A DNA stretch of 64,000 nucleotides from CAYJPV01 sp964372095. GTDB taxonomy: Bacteria; Acidobacteriota; Vicinamibacteria; Vicinamibacterales; JAKQTR01. Shown piece after piece: positions 16,282 through 25,650 of the stretch. The DNA lies in NCBI GenBank assembly GCA_964372095.1, contig CAYJPV010000024.1:29816-93815 (forward strand), given 5' to 3'. Numbering within the stretch: position 1 is the stretch's first letter; each line of letters opens with the position of its first letter. The position numbers and the translations under genes were made by a program. The notes beneath the pieces are model-generated. The model was not told the DNA's origin, searched no databases, and saw nothing but the letters and a program-made list of their open reading frames with translations.

Positions 16282-17934
16282 ATGAGTTATGTACTTCTTC
16301 GTCGTGTGTGTGCGATCGGTGCGGGCGCCGTCGTGGTGGGCCTGGCGCTCGCGTCAACGGCCGTCGGTCAGAGTGCCAGCCCGGACGGCTGGTACCATGC
16401 CAGCCGGCTCGGCGGGTCCACGGCGTTCTACGCGCCACCGCTGAAATCCGCTGCCGGTCTGAAGGTGATGCTGGCCAAGAAGGGCATCGCCGACGACATC
16501 CGGCTCGTGCTGCGCGATGCCGGCACGCCAGACACGATCGATGGCGTGCTCGCGGTGCTCGCCTCGACGGACGCCGCGGTGAAGGGCGGTTCCTGCGACG
16601 CGGCGACGCCAGCCGATGGGACCCTGGTGGAATGCGACTTCCAGCCAGGATCGACCCTGTTGTGGATGGCCCAGCGGCCGAATATCCGCAAGGGCATCCG
16701 CACACCAGGCCGGCTCGAGCGTGTCCGATGGAACGCCACTCAGCCCTTCAAGGCGTTCTTGTTCCGCGTGACGAGCGATTACAAGATCTACACCTATGTG
16801 ATGCCGCTGGCGTGCGCCAACCTGTCGCTGATGTCGGTGACCGAGATCGAGGGCGCGCCCGTTGACGTCACCGCCGACCGGTCGTGCGATCCGGCGACGG
16901 GCATCATGCGCGCGACCATCACGGGATCCAGCAAGGACCTCGCGCGCGTGTCACGGGTAAGCGTGGCCCTGGACGGCCAGCCGGTGGGCGAAATCACCGG
17001 GTCGTCGTGGACCTTCATCGCCAGCAAGCCCGGCACGTACACGTTCGACGCCACGGACACGAAGGGCAGACCGTACCCCATGGTCCGGCGTTCGCTGCGC
17101 CTGGACCCGTGCCCGCCGCCCCCGGCGCCGAAGACGATTGTCGCTCCGACGTGCAGCGTGGAGCTGTCGTACACCCAGGTGAAGCGGGCGTACGAGATTC
17201 GCGTCGATGCCACGGGCAGCTCCATCGGCACGGGCGGGGCGTTCCCGACCGTCACGGTCGACGTGCGTGACGCGTCCGGCGCGGTCGTCGGGCAGCAACT
17301 GGTCATGGACGGCAGCCGCGTCTCCACAATCGTCGTTCCCAGGCCCGGTTCGTATCGGGCGACGGCCACGGTGACGACGCCATCGGCGATCGAGGTCGGA
17401 ACCAACCGTTACGAAGGGTCCTCAACGTGCGAAGCCAGCATCATGATCGAGAAGCCGGCCGCCGGCGGCGCGTCGGTGTTCTTCGACGTGCTCGGCGGCA
17501 AGGAACGCCGTGTGCGTCCGATCGAGGATACCGATCTTGAATTCGCCCAGTGCTCGCCGCTCCTCGGCGTGAAGCTCGGAATCGCGCGTCGTTTCCCGTC
17601 GAACTGGGAGGTGGCCGGGGCCGTCGGTGCCGCCATCAGTCTGGCCACCGGTGACGACAAGGTTCAGGAATCCGCATTGTTCGTCGATGCCGAGATCAAC
17701 CGGCACCTGTCCGGGGGCGCCTTCATCGGCACCGGGCTCTCGCTCTGGGATCTGACCCGCAGCGACACGTGGACGCCCGCGTGGCTCCTGCACTTCGGCG
17801 TTCCGTTGTCGAAGGGCTCCAGGTATCCCATCCACTTCATCGCCGAAGGCCGGCTGTTCTTCGACCACGCTGACGACATCCAGAGCAACTACCTGGTGTG
17901 GGGCGGCGTGCGCGTGAACCTCAGCAGGCGGTAG
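16282..17934 (+). CDS. Secreted protein with Ig-like region and C-terminal outer-membrane barrel
   Basis: 550 residues starting with a signal peptide (about 1-28, VVGLALASTAVGQS). The middle has beta-rich segments with PKD/Ig-like character (SVALDGQPVGEITGSSWTFI and KPGTYTFDATDTKGR). The last 130 residues alternate aromatic and polar residues (WEVAGAVGAAISL, AFIGTGLSLWDL, YLVWGGVRVNL) as in a small outer-membrane beta-barrel. No named family is recognised. GGGAGG precedes the ATG. It is divergent from the PBP gene. Confidence 0.7.
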   Translation: MSYVLLRRVCAIGAGAVVVGLALASTAVGQSASPDGWYHASRLGGSTAFYAPPLKSAAGLKVMLAKKGIADDIRLVLRDAGTPDTIDGVLAVLASTDAAVKGGSCDAATPADGTLVECDFQPGSTLLWMAQRPNIRKGIRTPGRLERVRWNATQPFKAFLFRVTSDYKIYTYVMPLACANLSLMSVTEIEGAPVDVTADRSCDPATGIMRATITGSSKDLARVSRVSVALDGQPVGEITGSSWTFIASKPGTYTFDATDTKGRPYPMVRRSLRLDPCPPPPAPKTIVAPTCSVELSYTQVKRAYEIRVDATGSSIGTGGAFPTVTVDVRDASGAVVGQQLVMDGSRVSTIVVPRPGSYRATATVTTPSAIEVGTNRYEGSSTCEASIMIEKPAAGGASVFFDVLGGKERRVRPIEDTDLEFAQCSPLLGVKLGIARRFPSNWEVAGAVGAAISLATGDDKVQESALFVDAEINRHLSGGAFIGTGLSLWDLTRSDTWTPAWLLHFGVPLSKGSRYPIHFIAEGRLFFDHADDIQSNYLVWGGVRVNLSRR

Positions 17935-18022
17935 TGATCGGGCGCACGCCTTGTCCGGACGAACGGCATCGGGCCGCCGGTCCGGCGGCGGGTGCACTTC
18001 GTCGCAGCCAAAGGACCATGTC

Positions 18023-18298
18023 ATGACATTCACACTGGCGCAGCTCGTGATCCTCGTCATCATCGCGGCCATCTGCGGCGCGATCGGCAAGGCGATTGCC
18101 GGCGGCGTCCGCGGCGGTCTCCTCCTGTCCATCGCCCTGGGTTTCGTCGGCGCCATCGTCGGGCCCTGGATCGCGAGACAGCTCGCGCTGCCCGAGCCTT
18201 TCATGATCCACATCAGCGGGCACCCGTTCCCGGTCCTGTGGTCGATCATCGGCGCCGCGGTCGTCGTGGCGGTCCTGCACCTGATCTCCAGACGGTAG
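18023..18298 (+). CDS. GlsB/YeaQ/YmgE family stress-response membrane protein
   Basis: 91 residues with three membrane helices. The family GxIxxxIAGG pattern is visible in CGAIGKAIAGGVRGG and GFVGAIVGPWIARQLALPEP. The transglycosylase-associated protein family has no proven enzymatic role. It is 25 bases ahead of another small membrane protein and forms part of the small envelope-stress gene cluster. Confidence 0.9.
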   Translation: MTFTLAQLVILVIIAAICGAIGKAIAGGVRGGLLLSIALGFVGAIVGPWIARQLALPEPFMIHISGHPFPVLWSIIGAAVVVAVLHLISRR

Positions 18299-18318
18299 AC
18301 GACGGCAAGGAGGGTGAT

Positions 18319-18525
18319 ATGCGGTTGATTGGAATCGTGATCCTGGCGGTCGGGATCCTCGCGCTCGCCTACGGCGGATTCAGCTACACCAGAGAGACCC
18401 ACGATGCGAAGGTGGGCCCGCTGGACATCTCGATCACCGAGAAGGAGCGGGTCAACGTCCCCGTATGGGGCGGCGTGGTCCTTACCGTGGTGGGGGCAGG
18501 GTTGCTGCTCCGCGGGAAGAAATAG
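18319..18525 (+). CDS. Small two-helix membrane protein, DUF3185-like
   Basis: 68 residues: a first helix (IGIVILAVGILALAYGGFSY), a polar middle with THDAKVGPLDISITEKERV, and a second helix ending in LLLRGKK. The pattern fits small DUF3185-type membrane proteins of unknown function. AAGGAGGGTGAT precedes the ATG. The final 44 bases overlap, tail to tail, with the P-type ATPase gene on the other strand. Confidence 0.75.
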   Translation: MRLIGIVILAVGILALAYGGFSYTRETHDAKVGPLDISITEKERVNVPVWGGVVLTVVGAGLLLRGKK

Positions 18526-21247
18526 CGCGCCTCACGGCTTTCACAAGCTCGAGACCGCACAGGGGAATCGCCCCGACGGCGAGCAGCAGCATGCCGTCGG
18601 TCAGTGGCACGGACGACGTGCGCAGAACGCGCTGCAGCATGGCGCTGTGCTGCCCCCACAACTGCAGGCCGACCGACAGCGCGACAACGGCCACCAGGTT
18701 GAGGTTCGTACGGAGCGGGACGCGCCAGACCGGCTTGCTGTCGCTGCGGGCGCCAAACGATCGCAGGAGTTCGGCGAACACCAGCACGCCGAAGGCATAC
18801 GTGCGGGCGGTCTCCGCGTTGCCGGTGTTCATGCCGTACAGGTAGACGGTAAAGGCCACCGCCGCCGTCAGCACACCGGTGAACACCATCGTCCGCAGGA
18901 AGGCGCGATCGGCGATCCGCGCCGAGCGGCGGCGCGGGCGATCGGCCATCACGTCGGGATCGATGGGGTCGGCCGCCAGGCAGACCGCGGGCAGGCCGTC
19001 GGTGACCAGGTTGATCCACAAGAGGTGGATCGGCAGCAACGGCGCCGGGAGGTTGGCGGCCACACAACCCGTCATGAGCAGCAGTTCGCCCGTGTTGCCG
19101 GCGAGCAGGTACTGGAGGGTCTTGCGGATGTTGTCGTAGATGCCCCGCCCTTCCTCCACGGCGGCCACGATCGTGGCGAAGTTGTCATCCGTGATGATCA
19201 TGTCCGCCGCCTGCTTCGTGACGTCGGTGCCGGACCGTCCCATCGCGATGCCGATGTCGGCGCCCTTGATCGCCGGGGCGTCGTTCACGCCGTCACCCGT
19301 CATGGCCACGACCGCGTCGCCGGCCTTCAGCGCGCGAACGATACGCAGCTTGTGCTGGGCGGTCACGCGGGCGTACACCGAGACGTCCGGGGCGCGCCGC
19401 CGCAACTCGTCGTCGGCCATCCGGTCCAGATCCACCCCGGTGACGGCGACGGCGTCCGCGGCGATGCCGAGTTCGCGTGCGATGGCGCTGGCGGTGTGCG
19501 GGTGATCGCCGGTGATCATCACGACGCGGATACCCGCAGCGCGGCATGTCTCGATCGCGTCCTTGGCTTCGGGACGCGGCGGGTCGTACATCCCCGTCAG
19601 TCCGACGAATACCAGATCCTGCTCGACCGCATCCGCCGTCAGCGGATCGGCCGGCGCCTGCGTCATGTCTCGAACGGCCGAACCGAGGACGCGCAGGGCC
19701 TGCCGGGCCATGTCGGACGTGACGCCGAGAATGCCCGCCCGGTCGTCGTCGGTCAGTGCGCGTACGCCCGTGGCGGTGTAGAGATGCGTGCACCGTTCCA
19801 GCAGCGGGCCTGGCGCGCCGTTGACGAACACCCGGAGCGTGCCATCAGGCTTCTGGCGGACGACCGCGCTCCGCTTGCGGTCGGAATCAAACGGGATCTC
19901 CTGCCGCCTGGGCCACTCGCGATCAAGGCGCTCGCGGTCACCCCCGGCCTTGGTGCCAGCCGCCAGCAACGCGCCCTCTGTGGGATCGCCGATGGCCTTC
20001 CAGGACGCGCCGTCCTGAACGATGTGCGCGTTGTTGCAGCCGACCAGCACGTGTGCGAGCTCGAGCAGCGCGGCGGCGTCCGACGCGCCCGTCGGCTGTC
20101 CCTCGACGCGGATGTTGCCCTCCGGACCGTAACCCTCGCCCGTCACCTCGTAGCGACGTCCCGCCACGTACAGCGCCCGGGCCGTCATCTCACCGACGGT
20201 CAAGGTGCCGGTCTTGTCCGTGCAGATGACGCTGGTCGAGCCGAGCGTCTCGACGGCGGCCAGCTTGCGCACGAGGGCGCGGCGGCGCGCCATGCGCAGC
20301 ACGCCCAGTGACAGCGCCACCGTGACCACCGCCGGGAGGCCCTCCGGCACGGCGGCGACCGCGAGACTGATCGACGTCATCGTCAATTCGAGCAGCGCAG
20401 TGCCCCGAAGCAGGCCCAACCCGAAGAGCACGGCGACGATGGCCAAGGCGGCCCAGACGAGGACGCGCCCGAACGCATCGAGCCGGCGTTGCAGCGGCGT
20501 CCCCTTGTCGGCGTCGGCCTGCTCGATCAGCCCGGCGATCAGGCCCAGTTCGGTCCGCATGGCCGTGGCCACGACGACAGCCCGCGCACTGCCGGCCGCA
20601 ACGCTGGTGCCCATGAACACCATGTTCTCGCGGTCGGCGAGCGGCACGTCGGCCTGCTCCAGCGCGGCGGACCGCTTGGCGACGGTCTCGGACTCGCCGG
20701 TGAGCGCGGATTCGACGCACGCAAGCGCCGCGGACTCGAGGAGGCGGCCATCCGCCGGAATCACGTCGCCGGCGGCGAGCGTCAGGATGTCGCCGGTGAC
20801 GATATCCGAAGCAGGCACGGACACGGGTTGACCGTCGCGCTGGACGGTCGCGTGCGGGGCCGTCATGGCCTTGAGTGCGGCAATCGACTTCTCTGCGGAG
20901 AACTCCTGGTAGAACCCGATCACGGCGTTCAGGACGACGACGGCCAGGATGGCGATGGCGTCCAGCGCCTCGCCGAGCACACCGGAGACGATGCCGGCGG
21001 CGATGAGGATCCAGATGATCAGGCTCTTGAACTGGCCGATGAAGATTTGCCAGGCGCCGATGCGCGTGGCTTCCGTGAGGACGTTGGGCCCGTTGGCCGC
21101 GAGGCGCTGTGCGGCCTCCGTCGCGGACAGGCCGCTGGCTGACGACTGAAAGTGCGTCAGGGCATCGTCGGCCGGCCGGCGGTACCAGGCTTCGGCAGCG
21201 GAAGGGGCAGAGGTCGGGCGTGGCTCGCTCATGGCTGTTCCAGCCAT
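18482..21247 (-). CDS. P-type ATPase, Ca2+ type (PMR1/SERCA-like)
   Basis: 921 residues. The phosphorylation site is Asp344 in CTDKTGTLT. The TGES actuator motif (ALTGESETVAKRS), the M4 metal site PEGLP, the hinge TGDGVNDAPA and the M6 motif INLVTDGLPA are all present. The Asn, Thr and Asp in M6 and the Glu in M5 (NTGELLLM) match the calcium pump pattern rather than heavy-metal (no CPC) or Na/K pumps. It would export Ca2+ from the cytoplasm. A second ATG at 21232 is also possible as start. It overlaps the convergent small membrane gene. Confidence 0.93.
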   Translation of the reverse strand: MAGTAMSEPRPTSAPSAAEAWYRRPADDALTHFQSSASGLSATEAAQRLAANGPNVLTEATRIGAWQIFIGQFKSLIIWILIAAGIVSGVLGEALDAIAILAVVVLNAVIGFYQEFSAEKSIAALKAMTAPHATVQRDGQPVSVPASDIVTGDILTLAAGDVIPADGRLLESAALACVESALTGESETVAKRSAALEQADVPLADRENMVFMGTSVAAGSARAVVVATAMRTELGLIAGLIEQADADKGTPLQRRLDAFGRVLVWAALAIVAVLFGLGLLRGTALLELTMTSISLAVAAVPEGLPAVVTVALSLGVLRMARRRALVRKLAAVETLGSTSVICTDKTGTLTVGEMTARALYVAGRRYEVTGEGYGPEGNIRVEGQPTGASDAAALLELAHVLVGCNNAHIVQDGASWKAIGDPTEGALLAAGTKAGGDRERLDREWPRRQEIPFDSDRKRSAVVRQKPDGTLRVFVNGAPGPLLERCTHLYTATGVRALTDDDRAGILGVTSDMARQALRVLGSAVRDMTQAPADPLTADAVEQDLVFVGLTGMYDPPRPEAKDAIETCRAAGIRVVMITGDHPHTASAIARELGIAADAVAVTGVDLDRMADDELRRRAPDVSVYARVTAQHKLRIVRALKAGDAVVAMTGDGVNDAPAIKGADIGIAMGRSGTDVTKQAADMIITDDNFATIVAAVEEGRGIYDNIRKTLQYLLAGNTGELLLMTGCVAANLPAPLLPIHLLWINLVTDGLPAVCLAADPIDPDVMADRPRRRSARIADRAFLRTMVFTGVLTAAVAFTVYLYGMNTGNAETARTYAFGVLVFAELLRSFGARSDSKPVWRVPLRTNLNLVAVVALSVGLQLWGQHSAMLQRVLRTSSVPLTDGMLLLAVGAIPLCGLELVKAVRRAISSRGAATLPPPR

Positions 21248-21366
21248 CCTAGGTGCGGACGGCCGATTCCGTGTGTGCCGTTGTGAACAGCGGCGCGGGC
21301 TCTGCCTCGCCTACCATCGTCCGGGGCACCTCGTGCCGCCGCCGGACGGGAGATCGGTGTCCATTG

Positions 21367-23493
21367 ATGTCAACAGTGTCTGCGGTCCGACGCGCCATGG
21401 CTCTGACCGTCCTGGGCGCCCTGCTGGTGCCGGCCGGCGCCGCAGGAATGCCAGGCAGTCCGCAACGAGCGGGCGCTCACGCCCTGCTCGACGTGCCGTA
21501 CGTGTCTCAGACGCCGGACCTGTGCGGGGGGGCGGCCGTGGCCATGGTCCTGCGGTACTGGGGCGAGCGCGATGTCGTTGCGCAGGACTTCGCGCCGCTG
21601 GTCGGTGCCGGTGCCGGCGGCATTGTGACCGGGGTCCTCGCGTCTGCGGTGCGCGCCCGAGGGTGGCAGGCGATCGTCCTGCCCGCGGGTGACGGTACGG
21701 CTCGCACCACGATCCAACTGGAGATCGACCGTGGGCGGCCCATCATCGCGCTCATCGAAGTCGCTCCCCAGACCTATCACTACGTGGTCATCGTCGGTAC
21801 CACCGATCGCGACGTCGTGCTGCACGATCCGGCCCACTCGCCGTTTCGGGTCCTGCGTTGGGAGGACTTCGACCGTGCGTGGGCAGCGACACGCCAGTGG
21901 ATGATGGTGGTGCTGCCCTCCGAGGCGTCCCGGCCCGCGAACCCGGACCCGCCGACCGCATCGCCGGTGCCGGCAGACGACGCTGGTGCGGCCGAGACGT
22001 CCTGCAGGGCGATGGTGCAGCGCAGCGTGCAACTGGCGCTGGCTGGAGACGGCGTGGGTGCCGAACAGGGGCTGGGTGCGGCCGCCGCGCTGTGCCCGAA
22101 CGATCCCGCCCCGTGGCGCGAGCTGGCCGGGTTGCGGTTCACGCAGTCACGCTGGGCTGAGTCGCTGGACCTGGCCCTTGCTGCCGTCAGGCTTGCCCCC
22201 GCCGACTCGTACTCCTGGCAACTCGTCGCCACCAGCCGCTATCTGACGGGCGACGCGTCGGGGGCGCTGGACGCCTGGAACCGCACCGGCGAGCCGCGCA
22301 TCGACACGATCGACGTCCAGGGGATGACGACCACGCGGCAGCCGGTGGTCCTGCGGGCCGCCGGGCTTCAGCCGCGCCAGTTGTTGACGCCCGAGGCGTT
22401 CCAGAGAGCCCTGCGCCGGCTGCGCGAGGTGCCGGTGGCCTCGAAGGTGCGACTCACATACGAGACTCTCGATGGCGGGCTGGCCAGGGTCCAGGTGTTC
22501 GTGGACGAGCGCAGGGCATGGCCGCGGGGATGGATAGGCTGGGGGGCCCTCGGGACAAAAGCCGTGCTGAGCCGGGAAGTCCGCGTGGACGTGCCCGGTC
22601 CAACTGGCAGTGGTGAGCTGGCGAGCGCCGCGTGGCGGTGGGAACCCGGGAGACCGCGGGTGGCACTCGGACTGGCGCTGCCATCGCCGCAGTGGTTCTC
22701 CGGCATCGTGTCGGTCGAAGGGTCGTGGGAACGCCAGTCGTACGGTGTGCGACGGGCGTCCGGTGACACCACGACGGTACGCGAGGTGCGGCGCCGCGTG
22801 GGCCTGCAGGCCGCCGACTGGTCCACCAGCTGGCTCCGCTGGCAGGTGGGCGCCGCTGCCGATCGCCTGCCCGAGCCCGGCCCTTCGACCGACGGGCGCA
22901 CCCCTCAGCGGGACCATCTGGCCCTGGAGAGTTCGTTCGACGTGCGCCTTGCCGCCGATCGCGTGGCGGTGGTGGTCTCCGGGGGCTGGTGGATGCCGCT
23001 CGGCGCCGGGCGACCATTCACGGCGGCGGGCGTGCTCGCGAGCTGGCGATCGACGACCGACGTGATGCGCCCATGGTGGTCAGTGGTCGGTGAGTACGGC
23101 GCGGCGAGCCGCATGGCGCCGCGGGCCCTCTGGTATGGAGCCGGGACAGGTCACGGCCGGCGAGCCTTGCTGCGCGCGCACCCCTTGCTCGATCACGGTG
23201 TGGTGACGGGACCGGTCTTCGGCCGCGAGGTTGTGAGCGGGTCGCTGGAATGCGGCAGGCCTGTCGTGCGCGCGCACGTGGCCAGCCTTGCGATTGCGGG
23301 GTTCGTAGACACCGCGCAGGCGTGGCATCGACTGGGCGCGGGCCAGGCGTCTCCGTTGTACGTGGACGTCGGGATCGGTGTCCGTGTGCAGGCGCCGAAC
23401 CTCGGCGGCACCATCCGGATCGACGTGGCGCGCGGCGTGCGAGGCGGCGGGACCACGCTCTCAGCCAACTGGGCCGCAAGCGGCCGTCGATAA
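21367..23493 (+). CDS. PA2778-like C39 cysteine peptidase fused to TPR, POTRA and Omp85-like barrel
   Basis: 708 residues. Signal peptide, then a C39-type papain-fold domain (about 40-190) with Cys53 in PDLCGGAAVAMVLRYWG, His138 in TYHYVVIVG and Asp154 in VLHDPAHS. A TPR-like helical region follows (about 215-310). A POTRA-like unit (about 315-395: IDVQGMTTTRQPVVLRAAGL, LTPEAFQRALRRLREVP) precedes a beta-strand-rich C-terminus. The ending (YVDVGIGVRVQAPNLGGTIR then IDVARGV) resembles Omp85/BamA barrels. PA2778-family peptidases normally end after the TPR region, so the barrel is an unusual addition. The PA2779-like gene follows. An in-frame ATG at 21397 is an alternative start. Both the domain order and the start deserve checking. 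Confidence 0.8.
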   Translation: MSTVSAVRRAMALTVLGALLVPAGAAGMPGSPQRAGAHALLDVPYVSQTPDLCGGAAVAMVLRYWGERDVVAQDFAPLVGAGAGGIVTGVLASAVRARGWQAIVLPAGDGTARTTIQLEIDRGRPIIALIEVAPQTYHYVVIVGTTDRDVVLHDPAHSPFRVLRWEDFDRAWAATRQWMMVVLPSEASRPANPDPPTASPVPADDAGAAETSCRAMVQRSVQLALAGDGVGAEQGLGAAAALCPNDPAPWRELAGLRFTQSRWAESLDLALAAVRLAPADSYSWQLVATSRYLTGDASGALDAWNRTGEPRIDTIDVQGMTTTRQPVVLRAAGLQPRQLLTPEAFQRALRRLREVPVASKVRLTYETLDGGLARVQVFVDERRAWPRGWIGWGALGTKAVLSREVRVDVPGPTGSGELASAAWRWEPGRPRVALGLALPSPQWFSGIVSVEGSWERQSYGVRRASGDTTTVREVRRRVGLQAADWSTSWLRWQVGAAADRLPEPGPSTDGRTPQRDHLALESSFDVRLAADRVAVVVSGGWWMPLGAGRPFTAAGVLASWRSTTDVMRPWWSVVGEYGAASRMAPRALWYGAGTGHGRRALLRAHPLLDHGVVTGPVFGREVVSGSLECGRPVVRAHVASLAIAGFVDTAQAWHRLGAGQASPLYVDVGIGVRVQAPNLGGTIRIDVARGVRGGGTTLSANWAASGRR

Positions 23494-23596
23494 TGCCTCC
23501 GCCTGTTCTCTTTGAGACAGCGCCGTCCTGACCGTGTCGTTAAGCTGGCTCTTGTCTGGTTCGATCGCCAGGCGGTTGGTCTTCATGGAGGTGTCT

Positions 23597-23977
23597 GTGC
23601 GTATTCGAACGACCGTGACAGCGATTCTCATGTGTTCGTGTTTGTGGGCGTCATCAGCGATGGCGCAGTCGGCTCACGTAGCCGACGTCTCAACGATGCG
23701 TCAGGTCATCGCGAACCAGGCTGTGATTGACCAGCAGAACCGGGAGGCGGTGCTGGGCGTTCTGAGCCACTCGCAGGCTCGCGATGTGGCCGCCCGTCTG
23801 GGACTGAGCCTGACGGACGCCGAACGCGCGGTCGCGACGCTCAGCGGAGCGGAACTGGCGGGCCTTGCCGGAACGGCCCGGGCAGCCGACATGCAGTTGG
23901 CGGGCGGCTACAACACGATCGTGATTTCGATGACGACGCTGCTGCTCATCGTGATCATCATTATCCTGCTGGTCTAG
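23597..23977 (+). CDS. PA2779 family small membrane protein, partner of the C39 peptidase
   Basis: 126 residues with a signal peptide (ending SSAMAQ). A soluble middle holds a predicted helical region (LSHSQARDVAARLGLSLTDA then LSGAELAGLAGTA), and the C-terminus is a membrane helix (IVISMTTLLLIVIIIILLV). This matches PA2779 proteins, which in Pseudomonas sit beside the PA2778 peptidase. A double-glycine pair (LAGG) lies directly before the C-terminal helix and looks like a C39 cleavage site; that is inference. The GTG at 23597 follows GGAGG with correct spacing. An in-frame ATG at 23585 is possible. It begins 103 bases after the peptidase. Confidence 0.82.
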   Translation: MRIRTTVTAILMCSCLWASSAMAQSAHVADVSTMRQVIANQAVIDQQNREAVLGVLSHSQARDVAARLGLSLTDAERAVATLSGAELAGLAGTARAADMQLAGGYNTIVISMTTLLLIVIIIILLV

Positions 23978-23992
23978 ACCGGCTGGATCAAG

Positions 23993-24031
23993 CCCGCCAG
24001 GTAGCTGCCGCGCCGTCGGCTGCCTGACGGG
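23993..24031 (+). terminator. Hairpin after the PA2779-like gene
   Basis: A 13-bp stem (CCCGCCAGGTAGC and GCTGCCTGACGGG) pairs with one mismatch and one wobble, with a 13-base loop. It starts 15 bases after the stop. There is no U-tract, so termination is uncertain. Confidence 0.45.
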
Positions 24032-24092
24032 CGGACAGACGCGAGATCGGAACGGGCTTGGGACCAGAACAGCGGATACAGCCGAGGATTCC

Positions 24093-24329
24093 ATGTCAGC
24101 ACACAACGGCGACACGGCGAGGTTTCAACTCCGGCGGAAGGCCTCCGTCCTGCGCCGCGAACGTTCGCGGGCCGCTCACGCGGCGCTGCTCACCGCGGCT
24201 GCGGTCGGGTCTATCCGGCCTGATCAACGGGGTGCAGAACCGGCGCAGCCTGTTCCGGCGCCAGCGGCGCCCGAACGGTCCCTCTCGACTCGCACTCGCG
24301 CAGGAAGTTCGCGTACGCCGCGCGGTTGA
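24093..24329 (+). CDS. Small basic protein, candidate gene (MSAxNGDxARF type)
   Basis: Up to 78 residues beginning MSAHNGDTARFQLRRKAS and continuing with Arg-rich, charged helical sequence (RRERSRAAHAALLTAAAV). The first 35 residues resemble small basic proteins I have seen in other acidobacteria. The 3' half overlaps the radical SAM gene on the other strand by 119 bases and becomes proline-rich, so a shorter true gene or a coding remnant is possible. The upstream signal (CGAGGATTCC) is weak. Confidence 0.4.
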   Translation: MSAHNGDTARFQLRRKASVLRRERSRAAHAALLTAAAVGSIRPDQRGAEPAQPVPAPAAPERSLSTRTRAGSSRTPRG

Positions 24330-25650
24330 GGTCCGAGTTCCTCCGGTACGACAGACTCGTGAACAGGTTCACGAGCGGCTGGCGGCGTTGCCAGACGTTC
24401 TTCCACAATCGGCCCAGCGTACGCGGGAAGGTGTTGAACCGCCGTCCGCAGGCCTGCATTTCGTCGACGGCCTGCGTCTGGGTGAGGTGCCGGTAGTGGG
24501 CCACCGGGTACGTCAGCGTGTAGTACTGCCAGTCCTGCGGGAACCGGTCGAACAGGATCCGGTTTTCGGACACCATCTGATCCCACAGTCGCGTGCCCGG
24601 CAACGGGGTGAGGAACAGCGCGTTCAGGTTGTCCACCCCGTATTCGATGGCGGCATCGGCGGTGCGTTTGCCGATGCCCGCGGTGTCGACATCCAGTCCG
24701 ACGATAAACGAGCCGACGACGAGGATCCGATGCCGCTGGATCCGCGCTACTGACGCGGCGAGGTTTCGTCCCTTCCGGATGTTGAATCGTTTCCCGATCT
24801 CGCCGAGCCCTTCGGTGGTCGGCGACTCGAACCCGATGAACACGCCCGCGCATCCGGCCCGCGCCGCGAGGGCCAGCAGTTCCTCGTCATCCGCGAAGTT
24901 GATGGTGGCCTGCCCCACCCACTCCTTGCGCAGGTTCGCCGCTGCCAGCGCGCTGAACAACTCCTTGGCGCGCGCGACGTGGGCTGCGGTGGTGCCAATC
25001 AGGTTGTCGTCGACGACGAGCACCCGTTTCTCGGGAATCGACGCGAATTCGCGCACGACCTCCGCCACCGGACGCTGACGGTAGTGTGCGCCGTTGAAGG
25101 CGGTCACGCTGCAGAACGTGCAGTTCATGGGGCACCCGCGGGTGGTCTGGATGGCCCCGAAGGCGTAGTCGGTTCCCATCATGTCGTGGCGCGCCGGCCG
25201 CACGGCGCCCATCGTGGCCAGGCCGCCGTCGTAGCGCGGTTGCAGGCGGCCGTTCGCGGCGTCCTCGAGAATCCGGGGCCAGACGGCGTCCCCTTCCCCC
25301 GTGACCACAGCGTCCACGTGCGGTCGCACCTCGTCCACGCACATCGTCGCGTGAATGCCGCCCATCACGACCGGCACACCCTGCCGTCGATAGCGGGCGG
25401 CAATCTCGTAGGCGCGGGGCGCCTGAGACGTGAACGCCGTGATGCCGACGAGATCGGGAGGCGGCAGTTCGCCGTCCGTGGGGATCCTGATGTTCTCGTC
25501 GATCAGCGTCACCTCCCACTCGGGTGGCGTGAGGCCGGCCAGCACCATGAGGCTGAGCGGTTGCCAGACCCGGTAGCGGTTCCAGCGGTTCCGCTCGAGC
25601 CGGACGATGGCGACCAGGGGATTCGAAGGGTTGATGAGATGGAGTCGCAT
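24211..25650 (-). CDS. B12-binding domain radical SAM protein (HpnJ/HpnP-like)
   Basis: 479 residues. The N-terminal half has the Rossmann-like B12-binding fold, with DLVGITAFTSQAPRAYEIA and VVMGGIHATMCVDEV. The radical SAM barrel carries the cluster motif CPMNCTFC in TTRGCPMNCTFCSVTAF. The C-terminal part has LPGTRLWDQM, common in hopanoid and tetrapyrrole radical SAM enzymes. The classical DxHxxG B12 motif is not evident, so cobalamin use is uncertain. It would methylate or rearrange a lipid, peptide or sugar; the substrate is unknown. It is divergent from the second Crp/Fnr gene. Confidence 0.9.
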   Translation of the reverse strand: MRLHLINPSNPLVAIVRLERNRWNRYRVWQPLSLMVLAGLTPPEWEVTLIDENIRIPTDGELPPPDLVGITAFTSQAPRAYEIAARYRRQGVPVVMGGIHATMCVDEVRPHVDAVVTGEGDAVWPRILEDAANGRLQPRYDGGLATMGAVRPARHDMMGTDYAFGAIQTTRGCPMNCTFCSVTAFNGAHYRQRPVAEVVREFASIPEKRVLVVDDNLIGTTAAHVARAKELFSALAAANLRKEWVGQATINFADDEELLALAARAGCAGVFIGFESPTTEGLGEIGKRFNIRKGRNLAASVARIQRHRILVVGSFIVGLDVDTAGIGKRTADAAIEYGVDNLNALFLTPLPGTRLWDQMVSENRILFDRFPQDWQYYTLTYPVAHYRHLTQTQAVDEMQACGRRFNTFPRTLGRLWKNVWQRRQPLVNLFTSLSYRRNSDLNRAAYANFLRECESRGTVRAPLAPEQAAPVLHPVDQAG

